A stretch of 42,056 bases of DNA. Origin: an uncultured Alphaproteobacteria bacterium. Lineage in GTDB: Bacteria; Pseudomonadota; Alphaproteobacteria; RF32; CAG-239. Location of the stretch: positions 1 to 42,056 of the forward strand of contig CAKQPS010000009.1 in the NCBI GenBank assembly GCA_934270475.1, read 5' to 3'. Below are positions 15,654-24,014 of the stretch, piece after piece (position 1 is the first letter of the stretch; every line of letters starts with the position of its first letter). Both the position numbers and the translations under genes were made by a program. A model generated the notes under the pieces. It was not told the DNA's origin. It saw only the letters and a program-made list of their open reading frames with translations, and ran no database searches.

Positions 15654-16892
15654 ATGTCTAAAGTACAATGTGTTCGCGGCACCTATGATTTGTATGGCGC
15701 CGCTAAAAGAAAAATGAAAAAAGTAGTGGCTGAGGCTTCCTCCGTGGTGGAAAAATACGGGTTTGAAGAAATTGAAACTCCGATTTTTGAGTTTACTGAA
15801 GTTTTTGCCCGCAATTTGGGCGATACTTCAGATATCGTAACCAAAGAAATGTATTGCTTTAATGATAAAGGCGGCGAAAGCCTGACTTTGCGCCCTGAAG
15901 GCACTGCCGGCGTGGTGCGTGCGTTTGTTTCTAACGGTATGCAGCAAAATTTGCCGGTTAAATTTTATTATACCGGTCCAATGTTCCGCTATGAGCGTCC
16001 GCAAAAAGGACGTCAGCGCCAGTTTACGCAGTTCGGTGTAGAACTTTTGGGCGTGGAAACTCCGCAGGCTGATGTTGAAGTTATCTCCATGGCGTATGAG
16101 TTTTTAGAAAAATTAGGCTTGAGCGGTCAGGTCACGGTTGAAATTAACTCTTTGGGCGATGCGGAAAGCCGCGACGCTTATCGGGCAAAATTGGTGGCTT
16201 ATTTAAAGGAACACTATGAAGAGCTTTCGGAAGACAGTAAAACCCGTTTAGAGCGTAATCCGCTGCGTGTTTTGGATTCTAAGGAAGAATGTGATAAAGC
16301 GGTGGTGGAAAATGCTCCGCTTTATGCCGACAGTCTGAACGAAACCTCTAAGGAATTTTTTGCCAAGGTTTTGCACGGGCTTGATTTGTTGGGTATAAAA
16401 TACCGTGTTAACAATCGCTTGGTTCGCGGTTTGGACTATTATTCACATACTGTTTTTGAACTGACAACCGATAAGCTCGGCGCGCAAGGCACTGTTTTAG
16501 CCGGCGGTCGTTATAACGGCTTGGTTGAGCAGATGGGCGGCGGCAATGTTGCCGGTATCGGCTGGGCTTGCGGTGTGGAGCGCTTGGCAATGCTTTTGGA
16601 AAATGACGTGGAACTGCCGCGTCCGGTTGCCGTTATCCCAATGGGCGAAGACGCCGAGGATAAGGCTTTAGAAATTTCTAATCAGCTGCGCCGTGCTGGT
16701 TTCAGAGTTGAACAAAGCTATAGTGGAAATATGAAAAAACGCATGACTAAAGCTGTTAAAGCTAACGCGTTTAAGGCTGTTATTATCGGTTCTGACGAAT
16801 TGACAAAAGGCGAAGCTGCCGTAAAAGATTTGGATAGTGGCGAACAGAAAAATGTTAAGTTTGCTAATTTAATTGAGGAAATGAACGTATGA
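15654..16892 (+). CDS. hisS: Histidyl-tRNA synthetase
   Basis: HisRS charges tRNA-His. The 412-residue class II synthetase shows RGTYDLYGAAKRK, motif 2 FYYTGPMFRYERPQKGRQRQF, the histidine-A signature LVRGLDYYSHTVFE, and AGGRYNGLVEQMGG with motif 3 GIGWACGVERLAMLL. The anticodon-binding domain follows from about residue 325. The length is normal. The start follows rodZ after two bases, with AGGA in the rodZ tail as SD. The stop overlaps the prfA start (ATGA). Confidence 0.97.
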   Translation: MSKVQCVRGTYDLYGAAKRKMKKVVAEASSVVEKYGFEEIETPIFEFTEVFARNLGDTSDIVTKEMYCFNDKGGESLTLRPEGTAGVVRAFVSNGMQQNLPVKFYYTGPMFRYERPQKGRQRQFTQFGVELLGVETPQADVEVISMAYEFLEKLGLSGQVTVEINSLGDAESRDAYRAKLVAYLKEHYEELSEDSKTRLERNPLRVLDSKEECDKAVVENAPLYADSLNETSKEFFAKVLHGLDLLGIKYRVNNRLVRGLDYYSHTVFELTTDKLGAQGTVLAGGRYNGLVEQMGGGNVAGIGWACGVERLAMLLENDVELPRPVAVIPMGEDAEDKALEISNQLRRAGFRVEQSYSGNMKKRMTKAVKANAFKAVIIGSDELTKGEAAVKDLDSGEQKNVKFANLIEEMNV

Positions 16893-17959
16893 ATTTTGAA
16901 GAAAAATTAGCCAACGTTGTTAATCGCTATGAAGAAGTGCAGGCTTTGCTTTCCACCAATATTTCTTCTGATGAGCTGGTAAAACTCAATAAAGAATTGT
17001 CGGTTTTGGAGCCGGTTGTCACCGCTATTGAAAATTATAAAAAGCACGCTCAGTCCATGCAGGACGACAAAGCCATGATGGAAGATGCATCTTTGGATAA
17101 AGAAATGCGTGAAATGGCGGAGGCTGAATATTATGAAATTAAAGAGCAGCTGCCGGAATTGGAAAAGGAAATCCGTGTTTTGTTATTGCCGAAAGAAGCC
17201 GATGATGAAAAGAACGCTATTTTGGAAGTTCGCGCCGGTACAGGCGGCGACGAGGCTGCTTTGTTTGCGGCGGTGCTGTTTGAAATGTATCAGAGATATT
17301 CGCAAAAACAGGGCTGGAAATTTGAAATTTTGGACGCTAACGAAAATGGTTTGGGCGGTTATAAAGAGGCTTCCGCCAAAATTACCGGCAAAGATGTTTT
17401 CGCCAAGCTGAAATTTGAGTCCGGCGCGCACCGTGTGCAGCGTGTGCCGGTAACCGAGTCGCAGGGGCGTGTGCATACTTCGGCGGCAACGGTTGCGGTT
17501 TTGCCGGAAATTGAAGAAGTTGATATGTATATCAATCCTGCCGACTTAAAAATTGATGTATACAGAGCTTCCGGTGCTGGCGGACAGCACGTTAACCGTA
17601 CGGAATCCGCGGTGCGTATTACTCACATTCCGACTGGAATTGTTGTGCAGTGTCAAGATGACCGCTCCCAGTTCAAAAACAAAGAAAAAGCGATGAATCA
17701 CCTGCGCGCTAAGCTGTATGACAGCCAAAAGTCGGCTATTGACGCCAGCTATTCGGAAAAGCGCAAATTGCAGGTGGGCAGCGGAGACCGCAGCGAGCGG
17801 ATTCGCACCTATAACTATCCGCAAGGGCGTGTGACCGACCATCGCATTAACCTGACTTTGTATAAACTGGACGAGGTGGTTTCCGGCGAGGCGTTGGGCG
17901 AAATTATTGACGCTTTGATTGCCGAAGACCAAGCCGACCGCTTAGCGGAAATGGATTAA
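16889..17959 (+). CDS. prfA: Peptide chain release factor 1
   Basis: RF1 reads UAG and UAA stop codons and triggers peptide release. The 356-residue protein has the GGQ motif in SGAGGQHVNRTESAVRITH near residue 230 and the anticodon-like PxT motif as PVT in HRVQRVPVTESQGR, so it is RF1 and not RF2. Other landmarks are ILEVRAGTGGDEAALFA and DRSERIRTYNYPQGRVTDHR. The ATG overlaps the hisS stop. prmC, the methyltransferase that often follows prfA, is absent; a terminator follows instead. Confidence 0.97.
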   Translation: MNFEEKLANVVNRYEEVQALLSTNISSDELVKLNKELSVLEPVVTAIENYKKHAQSMQDDKAMMEDASLDKEMREMAEAEYYEIKEQLPELEKEIRVLLLPKEADDEKNAILEVRAGTGGDEAALFAAVLFEMYQRYSQKQGWKFEILDANENGLGGYKEASAKITGKDVFAKLKFESGAHRVQRVPVTESQGRVHTSAATVAVLPEIEEVDMYINPADLKIDVYRASGAGGQHVNRTESAVRITHIPTGIVVQCQDDRSQFKNKEKAMNHLRAKLYDSQKSAIDASYSEKRKLQVGSGDRSERIRTYNYPQGRVTDHRINLTLYKLDEVVSGEALGEIIDALIAEDQADRLAEMD

Positions 17960-17969
17960 AATATTTCCC

Positions 17970-18003
17970 AATCTCTCAGGTTACGAACTTGGGAGATTTT
18001 TTG
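17970..18003 (+). terminator. Intrinsic terminator after prfA
   Basis: AATCTC (17970-17975) pairs with GAGATT (17993-17998), with CA/TG and GTT/AAC pairs continuing inward to a short loop. A T-run follows. It ends the rodZ-hisS-prfA unit. Confidence 0.8.
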
Positions 18004-18013
18004 TCAAAAAATC

Positions 18014-18042
18014 TTGCAAAAAAGAAGCATTTATGCTAAATT
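18014..18042 (+). promoter_or_regulatory. Possible extended -10 promoter for the 18080 gene
   Basis: TTGCAA (18014-18019) and TAAATT (18037-18042) are 17 bp apart, and the -10 is preceded by TGC, an extended -10 element. This is moderate evidence in an AT-rich stretch. Confidence 0.4.
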
Positions 18043-18079
18043 TTATTAAAATAACGATATTTATCAAGGAGTGCAAAAT

Positions 18080-20176
18080 ATGAGTAAGTTTTTAGACGGT
18101 AACGGCAATGAAATAGAACAAATTACCGCAGAAAATTTGGCTGATTATAAAAATTGGATTTCTCAAGCCAAAGAGCCGGAAACGGCGAACTTAATTGCAT
18201 CTCCGGAAGTGTCGTTAAAAGATGTGGCTTTACCGGCATCAACTAAAGAGCAAAAATCGAAAGTTGCCGATATTATATCCCGCACTCTGGCGCGACAGCG
18301 TAGCAATGACCGCCGAAATGAATTTATTGATTTGGCAAATAAAAATCGCGATGTAGTCAGTTTGGCTTGGAGAAGAATGGGCAGTGCTATAGCCAGCCGA
18401 GAATCAGAGTACGAAAAAGTCTTGAAAACAGTAGATGAGCGCTCATCTTCAAAAAATTTGGGCTTTGCTTTGGCTGTTTTTGAAGCCGGAGATAATTTTT
18501 ATGAAACCGGAAAAGCTGATGACTTCAGCAAACTTTCAAATACCGAGCGAGAGTTGGCGGAAGAAATTTTAGATATTGCAGCCAAAGGTTATAATGACAA
18601 TCAAGGTTACAGAGCGTTGGAATATGTTAAGCGCTTGGTAAAAAACAGCTCTATGATTAACTTCAAAACTTCTCCGCAAAATCGGGAAATTATCAATAGC
18701 GCATTGCTTGGAAACGATAATCTAGCGGTGCTTGAAAAAGTAAAGCCGGAATATTTCAATTCGGATATGGTTAAGGCAATGCTGCCAAAATATGGCAATG
18801 CGCTGCCATATAAGGACGTCAGCAAAGCCAAAACGCAAGCTGAGAAAAACGCCAATATTTTGCCGCAAGGGTATCATACTTTCAAAAAAGCAGTTTTGCA
18901 TTTGGTTGAACAGCAAAATAAATATGACCGCTCTAATTATGGCGATGAGCGCGGTTTGAATGAGCGTTATTTGGAAGTTTGCAAGCAGCTGGGACTTTCG
19001 GACGAGCATGCCCGTAACCCTAAAGCCATGGCGGGTTTATATTTGGAAACTGCTCGCAAAGATATTGAACAAGGCCGCTTAAAACGTTTGGACGAAAAAT
19101 CTTTATCAGATGTGCTCAAACACGACGACGGCAAATATTATGCCATGCTTCCAAAGGAATTTGTTGAAAAAAATAAGCGGTTGGTCGTAAGTTCTTTGCC
19201 TGAAAAATTACGCCTGCAGCTGTGTGAGCAAAATGTTGCTGAAATGTCGTATGGTATTGCCGCATTGGGCAATCGCAACCGCACCACTGCAGAAAACAAG
19301 AAAATTTTAGCGGCTCTAGACGAGGAGCAGGCAAAAATCGCCCCGCGTAAAAAAGAGCTGAGCCAATATAAGGCAGAGCGCGAAAACGAGAAAAAACAAG
19401 TTGAGACGTTGTCTAAAATATCTATCCGTAAACAGGAAACCGCTCAGGCTGTTAAGTGGCTGCAAGAGGCGTTTGCACAAATTAACGACTATCGGAAAAA
19501 AGGCGGTTCGGAAACGGAAGAAGCTGTTTTGTCGCAGGAAGCTGTCGAGCAGGTAATGGCAGACAGGCTGCAGGGCAAAAAATCGGTTTTGCAAGAGCCG
19601 GAGCAAGGTTCTCTGCCTTTAATATTTGGGCGAAAGGAAGAAAAAGAACGCCGTGAAAAGCTGTCAGAAAAAATTTCTCAATTTAATAAATTGCTGGATG
19701 AGGCAATGCCGAAAATCGGTGAGCGTTACAGCGGTAAAATTTTATCAGTAACCGCATACGGAGATGCCGTATTGTCGGCAAATGTTGCCGAACAGGAATA
19801 TTCAAAAGCTAATCAAGATTATTGGATGCGGCAAAACAACATTGGTAAATATCAAGACAGAGAACTGGATAAACTGACTAATCGTGGTAATGATATAGAG
19901 CAGGCTCGCGCGCGTATTTTGAAAAAAGAGGAGGATAAAGGAGCGGCTGTAAGAGATATTGGCGGCGTGCCGGATAAATCTGCGTTGCAGGCAGTTCCGT
20001 CAGATGCCGAAAAAACTAAAAAAGCGCAAATTCGCCGCCAAAATAAGCAGGTTGAAGATAAACTGGCGGCTAAAGAAAAAGAATTTGCCGGAAAAAACAC
20101 CAAAGAAAAAGTCGATTGGCGAAAGAAACAGCAAAACATGGCGATTTCTAAACGCAACAATGTTCGCACTATATAA
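18080..20176 (+). CDS. Large charged helical protein of unknown function
   Basis: I do not recognise this 698-residue protein. It has no signal peptide or membrane segment and looks cytoplasmic. It is rich in Lys, Glu, Gln and Ala, with long predicted helices and coiled-coil-like stretches, especially about residues 420-460 and 510-560. The last 60 residues are very basic (KTKKAQIRRQNKQVEDKLAAK, then WRKKQQNMAISKRNN). The N-terminus MSKFLDGNGNEIEQITAENL is compact. Codon use and composition match the neighbours and the ORF is intact, so it is a real gene. It stands alone between the prfA terminator and a repeat next to tRNA-Glu, with its own SD (AAGGAG eight bases before the ATG). A structural, secreted-effector or phage-derived role is possible; none is shown. 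Confidence 0.8.
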   Translation: MSKFLDGNGNEIEQITAENLADYKNWISQAKEPETANLIASPEVSLKDVALPASTKEQKSKVADIISRTLARQRSNDRRNEFIDLANKNRDVVSLAWRRMGSAIASRESEYEKVLKTVDERSSSKNLGFALAVFEAGDNFYETGKADDFSKLSNTERELAEEILDIAAKGYNDNQGYRALEYVKRLVKNSSMINFKTSPQNREIINSALLGNDNLAVLEKVKPEYFNSDMVKAMLPKYGNALPYKDVSKAKTQAEKNANILPQGYHTFKKAVLHLVEQQNKYDRSNYGDERGLNERYLEVCKQLGLSDEHARNPKAMAGLYLETARKDIEQGRLKRLDEKSLSDVLKHDDGKYYAMLPKEFVEKNKRLVVSSLPEKLRLQLCEQNVAEMSYGIAALGNRNRTTAENKKILAALDEEQAKIAPRKKELSQYKAERENEKKQVETLSKISIRKQETAQAVKWLQEAFAQINDYRKKGGSETEEAVLSQEAVEQVMADRLQGKKSVLQEPEQGSLPLIFGRKEEKERREKLSEKISQFNKLLDEAMPKIGERYSGKILSVTAYGDAVLSANVAEQEYSKANQDYWMRQNNIGKYQDRELDKLTNRGNDIEQARARILKKEEDKGAAVRDIGGVPDKSALQAVPSDAEKTKKAQIRRQNKQVEDKLAAKEKEFAGKNTKEKVDWRKKQQNMAISKRNNVRTI

Positions 20177-20213
20177 TTACAAAAGCGTCAGGTATATTTA
20201 ATGAGTTAAGCTC

Positions 20214-20307
20214 GACTCTACGAGTTCAACTCTCGGGGACACCGAAAATAACAAAAAAGCCCGCCTAAAAGCGAGCTTTTTTATTATTGGTGGTCCCAAC
20301 GAGATTT
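20214..20307. repeat. Direct repeat copy 1, containing a terminator and a tRNA-Glu 3' remnant
   Basis: These 94 bp match 20422-20515 with one mismatch, at a fixed offset of 208 bp. The unit holds a bidirectional hairpin terminator (AAAAAAGC/GCTTTTTT, 20253-20282) and, at 20288-20307 on the minus strand, the last 20 nt of tRNA-Glu including CCA. The left end (ACGAGTTCAA ... GGACACC) also resembles the tRNA-Glu 3' end in opposite orientation, so the unit is a large imperfect inverted repeat. Confidence 0.85.
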
Positions 20308-20421
20308 AGGCACTCCCGCTTTAAATGTAGAAAGTAAAAGCTTGCTGCTGGGCGGGTCCTTCTCGCGCCGCCACGGCTCAAACTTCGCTTATAAAAGCTC
20401 GTTTTTGCCTGCTTACCGCTT
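20308..20421. other. 114-bp spacer between the two repeat copies
   Basis: The spacer has higher G+C than the flanking terminators. I find no gene in it. On the minus strand an open frame reads a very basic run (KQAKTSFYKRSLSRGGARR), but it continues through tRNA-Glu on one side and the repeat on the other, so I do not call it coding. Confidence 0.5.
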
Positions 20422-20515
20422 GACTCTACGAGTTCAACTCTCGGGGACACCGAAAATAATAAAAAAGCCCGCCTAAAAGCGAGCTTTTTTATTATTGGTG
20501 GTCCCAACGAGATTT
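20422..20515. repeat. Direct repeat copy 2, overlapping the 3' end of tRNA-Glu
   Basis: This is the second copy of the 94-bp repeat. Its right end is the 3' part of the intact tRNA-Glu gene and its hairpin (20461-20490) is the natural terminator of that tRNA. Copy 1 therefore looks like a tandem duplication whose tRNA part is truncated. Confidence 0.85.
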
Positions 20516-20571
20516 GAACTCGTGTTTTAGCCTTGAGAGGGCCGCGTCCTAGGCCACTAGACGATGGGACC
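20496..20571 (-). tRNA. tRNA-Glu (anticodon CTC)
   Basis: The minus strand gives acceptor stem GGTCCCA/TGGGACC, anticodon loop CTCTCAA with anticodon CTC, T-arm ACGAG-TTCAAAT-CTCGT, discriminator A and an encoded CCA. The outer pairs of the anticodon stem are weak (one G-U, one C-A). The hairpin at 20461-20490 terminates it. Confidence 0.9.
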
Positions 20572-20624
20572 ACATTTAATGTGTCCCACTTTTAGCCTAT
20601 TTTCTTGTATAATGCAAGACTTTT

Positions 20625-21212
20625 TTATTCAAACGCTTTAAGATTTTGCCAATTAAGCAAATTATCCAGCACCTTATTCACATAGTCGGCGCGCAAATTT
20701 TGACAATCCAAATAATATGCATGCTCCCACACATCAATGGTCAATAGCGGGGTATGCCCAAAAATCAGCGGATTATCGGCGTTTGAGGTGTTATAGCAAA
20801 GCAAATTGCCGTTGCTGTCTTCTGCCAGCCAAGCCCAGCCGCTGCCGAATTGTTCAAGCGCCTTATTCCGCATAATGTCCTTAAAATCATTAAACGAACC
20901 AAAAGTTTCTTCTATTTTTTCCAGCAGTTTTTTGTTCGGTTCGCCGCCGTCCGGATTTAGCGATTGCCAATAAAAATTATGGTTCCAAACTTGCGCGGCG
21001 TTGTGATAGATGTCTTGATATTCCGTTTTTTTATGCGCTTCCGTCACAATTTCTTCCAGCGTCATGGTTTCAAATTGCGTTCCTTCAATCAATTTGTTTA
21101 GTTTTTCCACATAGCCTTTGTGGTGTTTTAAATAGTGAAAACCAAGTGTCTGCCGGCTGATATATGGTTCCAAAGCGTCCAAATTATAAGGTAATTCCAT
21201 CAGTTTTATCAT
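20625..21212 (-). CDS. sodB: Fe-type superoxide dismutase
   Basis: SodB dismutates superoxide in the cytoplasm using iron. The 195-residue protein has the metal ligands His in LGFHYLKHHKGYV, His in VWNHNFYWQSL, and Asp and His in TIDVWEHAYYLD. AQVWNHNFYW and FGSGWAWLAED are typical of the Fe form, though metal use cannot be proved by sequence. AAGGAG lies seven bases before the ATG at 21212, which supports this start over the Met four codons later. It is divergent from ctrA across about 175 bp. Confidence 0.95.
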   Translation of the reverse strand: MIKLMELPYNLDALEPYISRQTLGFHYLKHHKGYVEKLNKLIEGTQFETMTLEEIVTEAHKKTEYQDIYHNAAQVWNHNFYWQSLNPDGGEPNKKLLEKIEETFGSFNDFKDIMRNKALEQFGSGWAWLAEDSNGNLLCYNTSNADNPLIFGHTPLLTIDVWEHAYYLDCQNLRADYVNKVLDNLLNWQNLKAFE

Positions 21213-21295
21213 ATTATTACTCCTTGTTTATTTACAAAATAGAAGATAAGCATTTTTTTACGCTGCTGCAATATGTCAAAAAAATTTATAAGGCT

Positions 21296-21311
21296 GTTAA
21301 TAATTATTAAC
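21296..21311. promoter_or_regulatory. Perfect 16-bp palindrome upstream of ctrA
   Basis: GTTAATAATTATTAAC is a perfect palindrome 78 bp before the ctrA start. It contains two TTAA half-sites with a 6-bp gap, one base shorter than the classical CtrA box. It could be an autoregulatory site; the sequence alone cannot show it. Confidence 0.4.
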
Positions 21312-21388
21312 AAGTTCTTTTCATTTTAATAAAATCCTACTAAACTCAAGACATTAGATAAGAATTTTTTTGCGAAAGGCGGGCAAAT

Positions 21389-22078
21389 ATGAGAGTTCTT
21401 TTAGTTGAAGATGATTACGCGGTTTCTCAAAGCATTGAGGAAATGCTGAAAAAAGAAGATATGGTGGTTGATTCCACCGACCTTGGCGAAGACGGTTTGG
21501 ATATTGCCAAACACTATGACTATGACATCATCATTTTAGATTTGATGTTGCCGGATATGAATGGTTACGAAGTGCTGAAAAATCTGCGCAGCGCTAAAAT
21601 CAACACTCCGGTGCTTATCTTGTCAGGTTTGACCGAACCGGATAAAAAGGTTAAAGGTTTGGGCTATGGTGCTGATGACTATTTGGCAAAACCTTTTGAT
21701 AAATCAGAACTTTTGGCACGTATTCAAGCAGTTGTCAGACGTTCTAAGGGGCATTCCAGCTCCATTATCCGCACCGGCGATGTGCAGATAGATTTGGATA
21801 CGCAGACCGTGACCGTAAACGGCAAAACTCTGCACCTGACAGGTAAAGAATACGGCATTATGGAATTGCTGTCTTTGCGTAAAGGCGCTACTTTGAACAA
21901 AGACCAGTTTTTGAACCATTTGTATGGCGGTATTGATGAGCCGGAATTGAAAATTATCGACGTGTTCATTTGCAAGCTGCGTAAAAAACTAGAACGCGCG
22001 TCCGGCGGTAAAAACTATATTGAAACAGTTTGGGGACGCGGTTATGTTCTGCGCGACCCTGACGAAAAAAATAATTAG
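21389..22078 (+). CDS. ctrA: Cell-cycle response regulator CtrA
   Basis: CtrA is the master cell-cycle regulator of alphaproteobacteria, an OmpR-class protein that binds TTAA-N7-TTAA. The receiver domain (1-115) has acidic residues EDD near position 8, the phospho-acceptor Asp in YDIIILDLMLPDM (Asp51) and the Lys in YLAKPF. The linker RRSKGHSSSIIRTGDVQIDLDT and the DNA-binding domain HLTGKEYGIMELLSLRKGAT ... FLNHLYGGIDEPELKIIDVF ... IETVWGRGYVLRDP match the Caulobacter protein closely. The length of 229 is normal. The region upstream holds the palindrome at 21296-21311. This gene is the main evidence for the class of the organism. Confidence 0.97.
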   Translation: MRVLLVEDDYAVSQSIEEMLKKEDMVVDSTDLGEDGLDIAKHYDYDIIILDLMLPDMNGYEVLKNLRSAKINTPVLILSGLTEPDKKVKGLGYGADDYLAKPFDKSELLARIQAVVRRSKGHSSSIIRTGDVQIDLDTQTVTVNGKTLHLTGKEYGIMELLSLRKGATLNKDQFLNHLYGGIDEPELKIIDVFICKLRKKLERASGGKNYIETVWGRGYVLRDPDEKNN

Positions 22079-22087
22079 TCAAATAAA

Positions 22088-22124
22088 TAAAAAAGCCGAG
22101 GTTTAGAACTTCGGCTTTAGTTTT
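22088..22124 (+). terminator. Terminator after ctrA
   Basis: AAAGCCGA (22092-22099) pairs with TCGGCTTT (22111-22118), with GTT/AAC continuing inward to a 3-nt loop. A-rich and T-rich flanks allow it to work on both strands, so it may also end the convergent membrane-protein gene. Confidence 0.8.
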
Positions 22125-22138
22125 ATGCGGCAAAGCAA

Positions 22139-22537
22139 CTAATATTCTCGGGTTGCCTCGTTTATTAAAATACGCACGTTTTTATTGTTGCGGATAGCCT
22201 GCTTGGTTTCTTCGCTGGTGCCGGCGTCATAACCGATAAAGCATAGGCAGGTAACCACTGTAATAAACAAAATATAAAAATAGTTGCCCAAAAGGCTGGA
22301 AATTGTGGCTTTCCAGTTTATTCTTTGAGCGCCGGAATAATATGTGCGCTTAAAAATCAAAGTATAGAACGCGGCTATGGCTAAAACGCCGGCGTGAAAC
22401 TGCCAGTTCATTGCCAAGCTGTGGATTTGTTCCATGCTTAAATTTAGCATCATATAACAGCCTGCGCCAATACCAGCCCATGCCATTGGGTTAAAGATAA
22501 TGCCGGTTGTAAACAATGCGATAATGCCTTTTATCAT
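22139..22537 (-). CDS. Small inner-membrane protein of unknown function
   Basis: The 132-residue protein has about three hydrophobic segments, at residues 3-35, 48-62 and 84-103, and a polar C-terminal tail of about 28 residues. I recognise no family motif. The SD AGGAG lies seven bases before the ATG. It lies 66 bp downstream of glmM on the same strand and may be co-transcribed. Composition matches the neighbours, so it is probably real. A phage or transport role cannot be argued from the sequence. Confidence 0.65.
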   Translation of the reverse strand: MIKGIIALFTTGIIFNPMAWAGIGAGCYMMLNLSMEQIHSLAMNWQFHAGVLAIAAFYTLIFKRTYYSGAQRINWKATISSLLGNYFYILFITVVTCLCFIGYDAGTSEETKQAIRNNKNVRILINEATREY

Positions 22538-22603
22538 TTTATTTCTCCTGAAATTGTCTTTAGAAAAAAGTTTAGCGGTTGAGTCTTAAAAGATTCTTTA
22601 AAT

Positions 22604-23947
22604 TCAAGATAATTTTTTGATACATGCTAAAATTTTTTCAGAAATTTCGTTAACTAGTTCCTTGTTTTTATCTTCTATTTTCAAACGCATAACTGGTTCG
22701 GTGCCGGATTTGCGGACAATAACGGAGCCATGTCCGGCAAGAGCCTTTTCCGCTTCGAAAAGACAAGCCTTAAACTCATCTTTTGCCATCAGTTCGCTAA
22801 CTTCGTCTTTAGAGGCAAAGCGCAGATTGTGCGCTGCAGTAGGGTATGGTTCAAACACCGGAAAAATCTCGCTCATTTTTTTGCCGCTTTCTTTTACGCC
22901 CAAGCAAATAACAATAGAGGCAAGCAAAGCGTCGCCGGTTAAGGTGTAGTCGGAAAGCACAATGTGTCCGGATTCTTCACCTCCGACATTGGCTCCGAAT
23001 TCGCGCATTTTTTCAATTACGTAGCGTTCGCCGACAGCTGAGGTGTGATAACTTACGCCGATTGATTGCAGATATGCGCCCAAGCCAAGGTTTGAATACA
23101 TGGTCGCAACGGCGGAATTGTTTTTTAGCATATTATGCTGCTTGAAATAAGTGGTTAAGTAGGCGATAATTTGGTCGCCGTTCAAGCGGTTGCCTTTTTC
23201 ATCGCAAACAATAATGCGGTCGCCGTCACCGTCCACGGCAACACCCAGCTGGCTGTGGCTTTCTACCACGGTTTTGCACAAATTTTCGGTATGCTGCGAG
23301 CCGCAGTCCTGATTGATGTTGGTGCCGTTCGGCTGGTCGGCAAGGCTGATAACTTCGGCTCCGAGCTCGCGGTATACTCTAGGCATAATGCCGGAAAAAG
23401 CGCCGTTTGCGGAATCTGTTACAATTTTCATACCGGCAAGAGCGTTCGCCGGAGCCAGCTTGGCGACGGTTTGTAAATATTTTTCTATAACCGATTCGTC
23501 TTTGATGATGTCGCCGATTTTGTCGGGGTTGTAAGTTGGCTCAATGTCTTTTGCCAACAGTTCTTCCACCAAACGAGACTGTTCGTCCGAAAATTTATCG
23601 CCTTTTGCGGTAATCAGCTTTAAGCCGTTGTCGCGGTAAGGGTTGTGCGACGCCGTAATCATAATGCTCATATCAACTTCCAAAGCCGGAGTGGCGGTGG
23701 TGCAAAGCGGAGTCGGAATAACGCCCAAATCAATAACATCGACGCCTTGCGAGGTAAAACCGGCGCTTAAAGCATTAAACAGCATATTGCCGGAAATTCT
23801 GGTATCTCGTGCAATGGCAACGCGGTTTTGTTTGTTGCAGATGGTTTGGCTGAGCGCAACTGCCAGACGCGAACAAAAATCAATAGTTAACGGATATACG
23901 TTGGCAACGCCGCGAATGCCGTCGGTGCCGAAAAGTTTGTCAGACAT
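22604..23947 (-). CDS. glmM: Phosphoglucosamine mutase
   Basis: GlmM converts glucosamine-6-phosphate to glucosamine-1-phosphate on the way to UDP-GlcNAc, a precursor of peptidoglycan and lipid A. The 447-residue protein starts MSDKLFGTDGIRGVAN. It has the phosphoserine loop in MITASHNPYRDNGLK near residue 100, the metal loop AVDGDGDRIIVCD near 240, the sugar loop GGEESGHIVLSDY and the phosphate-binding tail VRKSGTEPVMRLKIE. The SD is AAAGGAGG. It lies directly after the terminator of the upstream outer-membrane gene. Confidence 0.97.
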   Translation of the reverse strand: MSDKLFGTDGIRGVANVYPLTIDFCSRLAVALSQTICNKQNRVAIARDTRISGNMLFNALSAGFTSQGVDVIDLGVIPTPLCTTATPALEVDMSIMITASHNPYRDNGLKLITAKGDKFSDEQSRLVEELLAKDIEPTYNPDKIGDIIKDESVIEKYLQTVAKLAPANALAGMKIVTDSANGAFSGIMPRVYRELGAEVISLADQPNGTNINQDCGSQHTENLCKTVVESHSQLGVAVDGDGDRIIVCDEKGNRLNGDQIIAYLTTYFKQHNMLKNNSAVATMYSNLGLGAYLQSIGVSYHTSAVGERYVIEKMREFGANVGGEESGHIVLSDYTLTGDALLASIVICLGVKESGKKMSEIFPVFEPYPTAAHNLRFASKDEVSELMAKDEFKACLFEAEKALAGHGSVIVRKSGTEPVMRLKIEDKNKELVNEISEKILACIKKLS

Positions 23948-23965
23948 AGAAAACCTCCTTTAGTA

Positions 23966-23996
23966 GAAAAAAAGCCGCTATATGGTTAGCGGCTTA
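23966..23996 (-). terminator. Terminator after the outer-membrane barrel gene
   Basis: AAGCCGCTA (23972-23980) pairs perfectly with TAGCGGCTT (23987-23995). On the minus strand a T-run follows, 20 bp before the glmM start. Confidence 0.85.
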
Positions 23997-24014
23997 AAGT
24001 GTTTGCGCGGCGAA

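Noticed and set aside
20265..20573. Minus-strand open frame of about 100 codons over the tRNA-Glu repeat
   Set aside because: It reads straight through the tRNA-Glu gene, the terminator and the duplicated tRNA end. The start sequence is simply the 5' part of the tRNA.
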